Source of the DNA: Dictyostelium firmibasis
Lineage: Eukaryota; Evosea; Eumycetozoa; Dictyosteliales; Dictyosteliaceae
Length of the DNA stretch: 64,000 nucleotides
NCBI GenBank assembly: GCA_036169595.1
Contig: CM069766.1
Coordinates: forward strand, 3,996,001 to 4,060,000
Direction: 5' to 3'
Shown here piece after piece: positions 51,194-64,000 of this stretch. The notes under the pieces are model-generated. The model was not told the origin of the DNA. It ran no database searches and was given only the letters and a program-made list of their open reading frames with translations. Within the stretch, counting starts at the first letter, position 1, and every line of letters begins with the position of its first letter. The position numbers were made by a program, and so were the translations under genes.

Positions 51194-51352
51194 CAATCAC
51201 ACGAATTTCAAAGCCCAAAAAAAAAAAAAATAAAAAAAAAAAAAAATTCGTATTTTTATTATTTTTCATTTCATTGCATATAATTAGGTTTTTTTTTTTT
51301 TTTTTGTTTTAAAGTTTGATTGGAAAATAAAAGATAAAAGATAAAAAAAAAA
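51054..51352. promoter_or_regulatory. Bidirectional promoter of two mitochondrial-protein genes
   Basis: 299 bp separate the start codons of ndufb8 (-) and the L47 gene (+). The sequence is almost only A and T, with one mixed block (TCACACGAATTTCAAAGCCC) near 51197. A shared promoter is the simplest reading. Confidence 0.55.
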
Positions 51353-52153
51353 ATGAATAATATATTAAGAAGTGGTATTTCAAATATTATAAAAGGTGCA
51401 ACATATACACAACGTGCAGCACCAGCAGCACAAATTGCACCAGGTTCAACTATCATCAATAACAATACCAGAAGTTTAGGTGATTTTTTTGAACATAAAT
51501 ATCCAGTTGGATCATATCCATTAGCAGGTCGTTCATGGACTGCCACTGATCTTCGTGGTAAATCTTTTAATGATTTACATGAAATTTGGTTTGAATTATT
51601 AAGAGAAAGAAATAAGCTTTTAACCGAAAAAGAATTAAATAAAAATAAAAATCTTATAAATCCATTACGTATTAAAAAGGTATTAATTATAAAAAAAAAA
51701 AAAAAAAGAGAAATATAAATAAAAAATTTCTCTAAAACTTTTATAAAGATTTTGAAAAAGAATACTAATATATCTATCTATCATTTATCTATTTTTATAA
51801 AAATTTTCACTATGGTTTATTTTAACATGAAATAATAATTATAATTTAAAACGATAAAACTAAATATTGAATGTGGTAAAATTTAGGTTAGAAAATCAAT
51901 GGCAGCAATTAAAGTAGTTTTAGGAGAAAGAGATCAATTAAGCAAAAGTTTATATTTATTAAGAGTAGAAAGTGAAAAAGGAAATAAAAAGAGAGTTGGA
52001 GAATTACAAAATAATATTAAAAGATTAAATAAACTCGTTGGAGCTGTTTCTCTTAAACCAGGTTTAAGAGATCTTGAAGGTTTACAAGATACCCTCAAAG
52101 TTGGTGAAGAATTGGAAAGTAATATAGATTCATTAGTAAATAAACAAAACTAA
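51353..52153 (+). CDS. mrpl47: Mitochondrial large ribosomal subunit protein L47 (uL29m)
   Basis: Two exons, 51353-51679 and 51887-52153, give 197 residues. This is the mitochondrial form of ribosomal protein L29/L47, at the exit tunnel of the large subunit. The N-terminal ~40 residues look like a targeting peptide. The MRP-L47 signature follows: LGDFFEHKYP, GRSWTATDLRGKSFNDLHEI and WFELLRERNKLLTEKE, then KKVRKSMAAIKVVLGER across the splice. The ATG in exon 2 (51899) is internal, not a start. It is divergent from ndufb8. Confidence 0.92.
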
Positions 52154-52363
52154 AAAATAATAACAAAATAATAAAAGTAATGGAAAAATTGTAAGGAAAA
52201 AAAAAAAAAAAAAAAAAGTAATAATAATAAAAAAAAAAATAGTAATAAGATATTATAATTATTTACAATATGTACAGTTTTTTTATTTTATTTATTATAT
52301 ATTTATATATACATATATGAAGGAAAAATTATGAGCAAGAGGTGGAAAAAAAAAAAAAAAAAA

Positions 52364-53752
52364 CTATTGGTCATAAACGAATTTCTCAAAACTATCATCT
52401 TCGTCAATAGATGTTACGACTTCCCATTCATCTTCTTTTGCACAATCATCGTACTCACCAGACATTGGTGATCCAATCTCTAAATATTGTTGATCCCTAT
52501 TACAATAACAAAGATTAATATATTTTCAAATCAATTTTTTCTTTTCACTGAAGATGTTTTTCAGATGAATGCTTTTTTTTTTTTTTTTTTTTTTTTTTTA
52601 CCTACTTTCCTAAATTATTTGATTTAATTAATTCAAATATATTCTTTAAAAATAATAGATTGGATTCTTTTGGTGTTTGAATACCATGATAACATCTTAG
52701 AAATATTATATTTTCGCCTAATAAATGTAATGCCTTTTGAAATTCTCTAGATTTCGTTTTCTGTTGATAATATAGTGGATAGTCTTTTGATTTCATGTTA
52801 TGATGTATTGTTGATTTTGATCCTTTTGATAATAGATGATAAGGTAGCGTTATACCCAATATACCTGATATTAATACAACTATTTTACTTATATATCCTA
52901 ATGTTGTAAATATAACATCTTTTGGGAATTCTTTTTATCATTTTTTCAAAAAAAATAAAATAAAAAGTATTAGTTTTCCATTAGTAAATTTTTTTAACAT
53001 ATTATTGTTATTATTATTAATTATTATTATTATTAAACATACTTAATAATTGTTGATCATTTAAAACCATATTAAATAAAAAAAAGTGGTCTGGAGCTGA
53101 AGGATTAAGTTGAAGTCTAGTCATTGAATTTGTTAATTGCTCAATTTTTGAACGTTTTACAATTTGTAATGCTGTATTTTCTGCTGCTAATTGATCTTTT
53201 TTCTTTTGAATTTCATCGCCAAGAGATGAAAACCCACTCTTTGAGTTATTTACAGTTTCAAAAGAAATTTTATTCTTTTTTAATGATGATCTTCTTGTAC
53301 TAAGATATTTCTTTTTAACTTCTATTAAGCCATTATCTATTTGAAATAAATTTCACCATATTAATACTTATTATTGTTATTATTACTAATTATTTATTAA
53401 TTAATTATTAAATATTTATATTTTTTTTATTGTACCAATAACTCTTACCTTTGGATACAGTTGTTTTTAATGTTTGTATTTTATTTTTTAAAATTTCAAT
53501 TTGAATTTTCTTACTCTCTAGGTAAGTTTTTTTTATATCGATTTGTTCTTGTAATTGATTTTTTGGTTGTGTTGTTGATTCAAGTATTTTATTTTTTTCT
53601 ATTAAATTCGCTTTCTTTTTGTCAAAAATAGATTGTATTAATTCGAATACTCTACTTTGATCATATTTTATTCTTTGTAAACATGGTTCACAATAACTCT
53701 CTTGAAAATTGAACCTATTATTACATGAACAACAATTGAAAAAGAAATTCAT
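52364..53752 (-). CDS. atg14: Atg14/Barkor-like autophagy protein (PI3-kinase complex I subunit)
   Basis: Four exons: 53752-53449, 53336-53043, 52930-52606 and 52496-52364, giving 351 residues. The N-terminus has paired cysteines (NCCSCNN with C7/C10, and YCEPC with C21/C24), as in Atg14. A coiled-coil region follows in two blocks (about 45-95 and 105-165). Then comes a globular part with DHFFLFNMVLNDQQLL, LGYISKIVVLISGILGITLP and FQKALHLLGENIIFLRCYHG, typical of the Atg14/UVRAG family. The C-terminus is acidic. Atg14 directs the Vps34-Vps15-Beclin complex to autophagosome formation sites. The second exon is phase 1 at both ends; all phases close. UVRAG is the alternative, but the cysteine pairs favour Atg14. 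Confidence 0.8.
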
Positions 53753-54429
53753 TGTATATAAAATGACTATATATATATATATATATTATATATATTATAT
53801 GTTATATATATATATTTTTAAAAATATATACACAACCACACATATATTTTTATTTTTATTTTGTTATATAATTATTTTTTGTTTGTTTATATTATATTTT
53901 TTGTATGAATTAAAAATAAAAATGGTAATAATTAATTAATATAATCGAAATTAATTGATTGACATGAAAGAAATTAAAAGTAATGGAGGCTAATAAATAA
54001 ATAAATAATTAATTGGGTGGGTGGTAATGGGAAAAAATTTTAAATAAAAAAAAAAAAAATTAAAAAAAAAATAAAAAAAAAAATAAAAAAAAAACAAAAA
54101 AAATAAAAAAATAAAAAAAAAAAAAAAAAAATTTATTATCTTTCAAATAAAAAGAAAAAATCTTATTTAATTTTATTTAAATTAATAAAAAAACTTATTT
54201 CAAGGTATTTTTTTTTTTTAAATAATTTATTTTGAAATAAAAAGTATTAATTTAGGTGTTTATTTAAAATCAAATCGAATTATTTTCAAAAATTTAATTT
54301 TCTTTTAATTTTTTTATTTTTTTATTTTTTTAATTTTTTTTAATTTTTTTTAATTTTTTTTTTTTCCATTGCAACAAAAAATTAACCCACATAGAAAGTA
54401 AGATTTTTATGTTTTAACAGCACAAAAAA
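53753..54429. other. Divergent promoter region, atg14 and WASP-like gene
   Basis: A (TA)n-rich stretch at 53768-53815, poly-A/T runs and TTTAATTTTT repeats just upstream of the WASP-like gene. No gene is seen. Confidence 0.6.
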
Positions 54430-54756
54430 ATGACAAATCAATGCCAAAATTGTGATTGTAAAACATTTGATCCCAACCCATTCAAACCATTATACTGTTC
54501 AGTATGTCTCCATAATCATAAGGTTAAGAGTGCAAATGTTTCAGTGAACAGTACACCAACGCCACCAAAATCATCATCATCATCATCATCCTTATCCACT
54601 AATAAAGGCGCAACAATTAGTGGTTCATCATCATCATCATCAACATCAACATCATCATCATCATCATCATCATCGTTGAACCAACAAAAGAATAAACCAT
54701 TGCCACCAAAAATTCCATCAAAATCTCCATCAAGTCCAAATTTAACTTCATCATCA

Positions 54757-54793
<37 letters not shown>

Positions 54794-57114
54794 TGTCATC
54801 AACAAACACCACCAAAAAGAGACCAGAAGCCCAAAACTTTTCAAAACAATCATCATCATCTTCATCATCACCATCATCAAGTCCATCAACTAGTTCACCA
54901 AAAACAACATCACAATCATCATCCTCTAAGTCATCAGGTTCATCGTTTATGAGTAAGATTGGATCATTTAAAGATGCTGTTACAGATAAAGTGAATACAT
55001 TAAAAGAGAGTACATTTTCATCATCATCAAATAATGATTCAGAGGTAAGAGGATTTGAAATTTCAGGACCAACCGATTATAAACATAATACTCATATTGG
55101 AATTACAGAGAATGGTGGTATTTCAACCAGAAACATTCCAGAAGAATGGAAACAAACCTTCCAAAAGGTTGATCAAGCACTCAAACAAAATGGTAAAAGA
55201 GGTATTACAAAAAAAGAGGCAACATTCATCTTAAATGCAGTATTAAGTGGTCAAACACCAAATCCAAACGTTTCATTAAGAACTACACCTGCTGCAACCT
55301 CTGCAAATGCTCCAGCTTTACCACCAAAACCAAATGGAAATAATAAACCATTACCATCTGCTCCAAAAACTATACCATCACCATCAGTTTCTTCTATCAA
55401 CAACACCACCAATACTTCAACTTCTTCCTATGGCGGTAGCGTTAAATCAACACCTTCATCTGTATCATCATCTGTATCATCATCATCATCATCATCTGTA
55501 TCATCATTGTCAAATTCATCTTACAATACTACCAATAAGTATACACAATCATCAACATCTGGTAATTCTAACAATAATGGTGAAATTGAAAAATTAAGAG
55601 ATAAAATTAAGCAACTAGAAAACAAATTGGCCAATGAAGAAAAGGAACATAATTTATTATTAACAAAATATAAAACATTAGAATCCAAATATACTGGTGG
55701 AGAGACTAATCAAAATCAAGCTGTCAACGAAGCAAAGACAGCCAAATCCAAATTAGAACAATTAGAACGTGAACATAGCTCATTATTAAATAAGATTAAA
55801 GTATTGGAAACCAATAATCAATTAGTTCAAAATGAGAATAAAAATCAAGAGAATGAATTGGCAACTCTAAAGAGATCTATTTTAGACTCTAAAAAGAATA
55901 TGGACGCTGATAAAGGACCATTGATTGAAAAGATTTCAACATTGGAATCGAAATTGAAAGATTTAGAATTTGAAAAGAAAGCCATTCAATCAAAGGATCA
56001 AGAACTTGAGAAAAAGGTAAAGGAATTGAATAATCAATCCAAAGATTTTGAACAACAATCATTTGAGTATCAAGTAAAGATCAAAGAGTTATCTAGTCAA
56101 TTAGATTCTTTGAAAGAGGCTTTATCGAATAATAAAGATTTATCATCAAAGATTCAAGAGATCTCAAATCAATTCCAACAAAAAGAAAAAGAATTAAAAG
56201 AAAGTTATGAGAAACAATATAATCAAAGATTGAATAATCAAAAGACAGAAATCGATCAACTCTCTAACAACCTCTCAAAAGAACAACAAAAATCCAATAA
56301 ATTCGAAATGGAGTTAACATCTAAACAAAGAGACTTTGATTCAATTCAAAAGCAAAGAGATGAATTTAAATCACAAGTTAATAAATCTCAAACTCAATCC
56401 GATCAATTACAATCTACAATCGATCAATTAGAGAATCAACTCAAACAAATTAAACTCTCTCAAGCTCAATCTCAAAATATTTCAGATTCAGCCAATAAAC
56501 AACAATCTGATCAATTGAAATCTTTGACCGATTCAAATAATAAGTTGACTAAAAAGAATGAAGAATATGAATCAACCATCGATAAGTTAAGAAAAGATTC
56601 AATCGATATCAAAGGTAACTATGAACAAAAGATCGTAGAATTGGAATCTAAAATTAAAATCGGTCAAAATGAATCAAATAATCAAAATGAACAAAAATTA
56701 TTTGATCTTCAAAATAAATTTAAATCTGAAAAAGATGATTTATTATTAAAGATTAAACAATTACAAGATCAAGTATCATCATCATCATCATCAGCAGCAA
56801 CTACAAAACATACTTCTACTACTACTTCGCCAATTTCTTCACCACCACCACCACCACCAGTTGCTCCATCACCACCTCCACCACCACCATCATTTAAACC
56901 ATCTTCAACTGATAGTTCTAGAAATAATCTATTGGAGTCAATTCGTCAACCAAAAGAATTGAAAAAAGTTACTGAAGCCGATATGGCTCATAATAATCCA
57001 CCTGAAGACGATGGTTCAATGGTAAATATTTTGGTTAGAGCTCTTATTGATAGAAGACAAAATATGAATGAAGATGATTATGACGATGATGAAGAAGTTG
57101 CTTGGGATGATTAA
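54430..57114 (+). CDS. WASP-like Arp2/3 activator: Cys-rich head, CRIB, coiled coil, WH2 and acidic tail
   Basis: Single exon, 894 residues. Order: an N-terminal cysteine cluster (CQNCDC ... YCSVC, four cysteines in CxxC pairs, possible zinc ribbon); a long Ser-rich region; a CRIB motif at about 211-226 (ISGPTDYKHNTHIGITENGG) for binding GTP-loaded Rac/Cdc42; a second linker with PPKP motifs. A long coiled coil follows at about 387-780, then polyproline (PPPPPPVAPSPPPPPPS). A WH2 actin-binding motif at about 833-855 (NNLLESIRQPKELKKV) leads to a connector/acidic tail ending DDDEEVAWDD, whose Trp and acids bind Arp2/3. There is no WH1 domain. It probably builds branched actin under Rac control at sites chosen by the head or coiled coil. 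The TCA-repeat coding of Ser produces large antisense open frames. Confidence 0.88.
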
Positions 57115-57136
57115 ATCAATGGATTATAAGAATCAG

Positions 57137-57174
<38 letters not shown>

Positions 57175-57232
57175 ATAAACCTTATTTATTTAATTTATTT
57201 ATTTATTTATTTGCTGTTATACTTATGTAACA

Positions 57233-58799
<1,567 letters not shown>

Positions 58800-59074
58800 G
58801 TCGATATTTAATTCAATTCAATATAAACAATGGTTAAAATTTAATGAATTAAATTTTAAAAAAAAAATGAAAAATAAAAAAAAAAAAAATAAAAAAAAAT
58901 TAAAAAAAATTAAAAAACAAAAGAAAAGACTGAAACTATTACTTTCACTCAATCTAGATTTAATACTTTAATCCAAAATTTAAAAATAAAAATTAATGCC
59001 ATTTTTTTGTTGCACAAAAATAGTTTTTTTTTTTCAATATTACTTTTTTTTTTTTTTTTTTTTTGATTTATTAT

Positions 59075-60263
<1,189 letters not shown>

Positions 60264-60903
60264 TTTTTATTTATTTAATAGTTTTTTTTTTTTTTTTAAT
60301 AAATATTTATTAAATTTTTACAATTATTTGAAAACAAAATGAAAAAAAAAAAAAACCCAAAGTATATAGATAATATGAATAATATTTATTGTAGCTATTT
60401 GTGTTGTTTTTTAAAAATACAAAATAGATTGGGACATATGTTTTCAAACGTTTAATATAAAAATTAAAAAAAATTTAAAAAAAAATTTTTATTTTCATTT
60501 TTTTTTTTTATTTTTATTTTTTTTATTTTTTTTTTTTTTGATGTGGCAATTGCTATTTGTTTTATTCAACTATTTTTTCTATTTTTTTTACATTTTTTAT
60601 TTTTATTTTTATTTTTTTTTGGGAGATCTTGTGTGAAAAAATATTAATATTATTTTATTATTAATTATTAATTTTTTTTTTTTGAAGATGTCTTCATTTG
60701 CAGTTTTAGGTATAAATTTACAATATTAATAGGTATTCGTTTTTTTTTTTTTTTTTTTTTTTTTTTTCCAAGTAAAGGAAAAAAAAGTTTCTACACTAGG
60801 AATTAAAATAAATATAAATAGGTTTAAAATTTTAAAAAAAAGAAAAAGAAAAAGATAAAGAAAAAGAAAAAGAAAAAGAAAAAGAAAGAGAAAATAATAT
60901 AAA
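60264..60903. other. Divergent promoter region, gosr1 and the secreted protein
   Basis: Poly-T/A tracts with an (AAAAAG)n purine run (60834-60894) against the start codon of the next gene. No gene is seen. Confidence 0.6.
60834..60894. repeat. (AAAAAG)n purine repeat upstream of the secreted-protein gene
   Basis: About ten 6-bp units, nearly all purine, end 9 bp before the ATG at 60904. Confidence 0.85.
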
Positions 60904-61344
60904 ATGAAATTAATTTCAATCTTTTGTGTTTTATTATTAAGTATTGCATTTTCATCAGCAAGTACCAATGTTTGTAAATATGGTGAAATTTCATACACAC
61001 TTAACAATGTATGTTCTTGTATTCCATATTATTCATGTCATTATGTAAGCTTATCACAAAATGTAATTACATCATATCAATCGAATGGTGAAACCTTCAC
61101 TCAATATAGTGTCGATATCACCAATCACGTTGGTATTAATATTAAAAACATTGTAATTGGAACTGATGCAACATTGAATTTACGTGATTCTTCATCATTA
61201 TGGGGTATGCAAAAATTATCCAATGGTGACTTAATTTTACCAACTGTTCAACCATCAATTAATAAAGATGCATCTTACACATTTGGTTTCATCTTAAAAG
61301 GTAATACAAGAGCAAATCTTTATATTAAAGCTGTTGTTTATTAA
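60904..61344 (+). CDS. Secreted CBM49-type carbohydrate-binding protein
   Basis: Single exon, 146 residues. The signal peptide MKLISIFCVLLLSIAFSSAS is followed by a short Cys-rich lead (CKYGEISYTLNNVCSCIPYY). The remaining ~100 residues fit the CBM49 fold of Dictyostelium cellulose-binding proteins. Key phrases are YSVDITNHVGINIKNIVIGT, SSLWGMQKLSNGDLILP and KDASYTFGFILKG. Such proteins coat cellulose in stalk, slime sheath or spore wall. There is no catalytic domain, so the role is binding or structural (inference). Its 3' end is 93 bp from the convergent membrane-protein gene. Confidence 0.85.
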   Translation: MKLISIFCVLLLSIAFSSASTNVCKYGEISYTLNNVCSCIPYYSCHYVSLSQNVITSYQSNGETFTQYSVDITNHVGINIKNIVIGTDATLNLRDSSSLWGMQKLSNGDLILPTVQPSINKDASYTFGFILKGNTRANLYIKAVVY

Positions 61345-61437
61345 AATTAATTTTTTTAAATTTAATCATTTTTAAAATATAATAAAATAAAACTATTATT
61401 ATTATTATTCAATTATTTTTTTATTTTTTTTTCTTTT

Positions 61438-64000
61438 TTAATTTTTAGAACGAATTGCTTTTAATTTTGCACCAAATGAAATTTTCTTTAGTTTAAAGAA
61501 AATTGATAATCTATCTTTTTTAACATAGATTACAATTGCAATTGATGTCAAAGCAACCACACCAATGATTGGTCCAGCTATCCATGCTTTACTTGTAATT
61601 GGTTTATTATTATTTTCACCGCCATCAATATCTTTAGATGGTGTACATGATTTTAATAGTAATGAAAACTTTGAAGAGGAAGAAGAAGTTGAGATACAAT
61701 CATTTGATAAAACCTTTTCATTTGTACTATTATTTTTATCATAAGATTTAAATGTAATATTATCTAATCCTAATGTATTCTTTGGTGTTGTTGTTGTTGT
61801 TGTTGTTGTTGTATTTGAAGTAGAGTTTGTAGTAGCAGTACCATTGAATAAACTATTAAAAGAAATTAAATCAATTTTAGAAGTGATATTGTTATTTGAA
61901 TATTGATTTAAAATACTCTCTAAAAATTCAATATTAATTCTAATTTCAACCAAACCACCATTTACTAAAATTTCATTTAAAATTTCAATAGAAGAGAAAT
62001 CTTTCTCATTTTCAACATTAAAAATAATTGTAGCATTTGAATCATGTTGATAATTACCATCTATTTTAATTTTATTTATAATTGTAGAATTTGAATCACC
62101 AATTATAGCTGCAGAGTTTGAAACATTACCAATGAATGAACCATTACCAATAATTGATCCACCATGGAATTGAATAATTGATTTACTACTAAACATTGAA
62201 CCACTTTCCAATGAGAATAAACCACCCATTTCTTGTTTGAAACTTTCAACTTCAACTTGATTTTTACCAATTATTAACTGACCACTACTATTCATTGGTA
62301 CTTGAACTTTCGAATCATTTATAAATGTAAATTTTCCTTGATTCTCAAGATACATTTTGGAATCATCATTTGATGATAAAATATTAGAAGATAGAATGAA
62401 TTCATTATTATTAGTAATAGATGAACCAGGTGATAAATGAATGTCACCACCAGAAACAAATTTACCACCATTTTTAATTGTAGTACCTTTTAAAGTAATA
62501 CTTGTATTACTCATTGTAACAAATTGACCACTTTTAATATCAATATCACAATATTGACAAACGAATGAAGTATCGCTTAAAATGGTTAAATTACCGTTAT
62601 AAACTTCAATCTTTAAAAGTTGACCATAAAATTCACCTAGTATCTCAAAGTTTCTATAAACTAGAAATGTACTATTAATAGAAACTATCGAACCATATGA
62701 ATAAAAGTAATTCCCAATATATACTAGTGAATCTTGAATTAAAAAATTTGGACCTCCAAAAAATAATGAACCATTAGAAAATATATTTAAAACTGTGTAG
62801 TCAAATATAACTAGTCCACTAGTTACTAAAACCATAGAATTCTGAATATTAATTGAACTATTGAATGCGTGGAAACTTGGACTGGATATACCACTAAAAT
62901 GACCAAATATATATAAAGTTGAGTTCTTTATGTAGGTTGTACTCGAGTTTGACATATAATAATCACCACTAAATTGGAGTACAGAATCTATAATTGATAC
63001 TGATGAATTATCTTTGAGGAATATAGCTGCTCTTTGAATTAACAAAAGTGAATTGTCAACTGTTAATCTAGAATTATCTTTTAAATGAATTGGACCTTGA
63101 ATGGCAAATGTTGAATTATTAACTAAACTAATTCTACTAGTATCCTTTTTATTTATTTATGTTAATAATTGGTCAATTATAAATTAGTTTATAATTAATT
63201 TTTTATATAAAAAAAAACCTACATATAAAACACAAATTGTTGGATTTAATGATTCATCCACAAGCACTACATAGTATGATTTATCGAGCGTAAAAAGAGA
63301 TGACTCGGTCATAATTAATTTTGTATCATTTGAAGCTATAGAACTATTGGTTAATGATATTATTGAATTTAGCTATAAGTTTTCTTAAAATTATTAGTAT
63401 TTATTTTTTTTTTTAACATTATTTTTTATTAGTTTTTACATACACTAAATCTAAGATTAGAATTAAATGCAGAAATGGAACTATTTAAAAGAGTCATTAC
63501 TGAATTGTATTCTAATCTAAAAGAATAATCTGATAAAACAATCGATGACTTTGAAAGTTTAAATTCATTTGAGACCTTTTAAATAAAAAAAAAAAATATA
63601 TATATTATTAGTTTATAACTAAAGTTAATAAATTTAAAGTTTTTTTAAAAAATTAATAAAAACATACACCACCAGAATTATTCATTAGTAAACCTTTTGT
63701 GGGATCTAATGTTGGAAATAAAAAAATTATAGTTGATTCTGTTAAGGTTAAATTTGCTCCTTCAATTAATTGACAATCATTCAAGAGTACCAAATTTGAG
63801 TAAACAATATTTGTTTTTGAATTTTTATTTAAAAATGTAACTCCATGCACCTCTAATGATTCAATTGATTCTAAATTCATTGAAGCTTGATTAGTTACTG
63901 TTAAATTACCATAAATATAAAAATCTTTCAATTGTAGTAATGATGTTTCACCATCAGGGTCTGATGTAACAAATGAACTTCTAAACATTAATGGTGCAAT
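61438..64000 (-). CDS. Large type I membrane protein with beta-helix-like repeats (partial, 5' end outside the window)
   Basis: Four exons in view: 64000-63668 (partial), 63575-63444, 63372-63223 and 63144-61438; all joins are in phase 0. The ectodomain is a long run of short beta-strand units rich in Asn/Ser/Gly (LTVTNQASMNLESIESLEVH; SFVCQYCDIDIKSGQFVTMS), with many N-glycosylation sites. It is like a right-handed beta-helix surface protein. Near the C-terminus come a Thr-rich stalk, a membrane helix (AWIAGPIIGVVALTSIAIVI) and a basic ~30-residue cytoplasmic tail. I do not recognise an exact family; adhesion or wall-associated surface protein is plausible. The gene continues beyond base 64000. 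Confidence 0.85.

Noticed and set aside
51271-51546. 91-codon minus-strand frame
   Set aside because: Antisense to exon 1 of the well-supported L47 gene.
54516-54889. Poly-Asp and poly-Met minus-strand frames
   Set aside because: These are antisense shadows of the TCA-repeat Ser region of the WASP-like gene.
60726-61007. 93-codon minus-strand frame
   Set aside because: Antisense to the purine repeat and the signal-peptide region of the secreted protein.

Overview
The window looks like nuclear DNA of Dictyostelium, most probably D. discoideum. Intergenic DNA and introns are almost pure A/T. Genes are compact, with short GT...AG introns. Codons are A/T-ending, and long AAT/ATT tracts read as polyasparagine inside proteins. 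Several products match known Dictyostelium proteins, such as a 418-residue Arp3. I see no tRNA, rRNA, CRISPR array or recognisable transposon.

Layout: adenylate kinase (-, runs off the left edge); hemerythrin-like protein; small membrane protein; a decayed minus-strand gene (about 3.8-5.4 kb) next to a long AAT repeat; an unknown 344-residue protein; tRNA-dihydrouridine synthase 2; Arp3 (-); Hbs1 ribosome-rescue GTPase; a broken gene (16.0-16.7 kb); a mitochondrial carrier; HMG-CoA lyase (-); an FKBP-TPR protein (-); two tandem pirins; homogentisate dioxygenase (-); a FYVE-finger/lipase-like hydrolase fusion; a STE-type kinase (-); MLH3; two tandem minus-strand prenyltransferase-fold genes (40.6-46.9 kb); complex I subunit NDUFB8 (-); mitoribosomal L47; an Atg14-like protein (-); a WASP-like protein with a CRIB motif; ODR4 (-); Golgi SNARE GOSR1 (-); a secreted cellulose-binding-type protein; and a repeat-rich membrane protein (-) that runs off the right edge. 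Exon structures were assembled by eye from reading phase and splice signals. In every spliced model the phases close.

The most striking content is the pair at 40.6-46.9 kb. Both proteins carry DGTRR, FYGEY, GFDRFSTDGRP, LYYT(I/V)SPHSF and, in one copy, LYDHIYQR. As I recall it, this pattern is that of the mycobacterial tuberculosinyl-adenosine transferase Rv3378c, a cis-prenyltransferase-fold enzyme that joins a diterpene to adenosine. This suggests a terpenoid-transfer activity separate from the class I terpene synthases known in this organism. Other points of interest are the FYVE-hydrolase fusion, the WASP-like protein that has an N-terminal cysteine cluster instead of WH1, a decayed gene with a 21-bp heptad repeat, and the tandem pirins with duplicated promoters.

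Functional themes are mixed, as is usual for this genome. Mitochondrial functions are NDUFB8, L47, HMG-CoA lyase and the carrier. Leucine and tyrosine catabolism are represented by HMG-CoA lyase and homogentisate dioxygenase. Actin and membrane traffic are represented by Arp3, the WASP-like protein, GOSR1, ODR4, Atg14 and the FYVE protein. NDUFB8 and L47 share a 299-bp divergent promoter.
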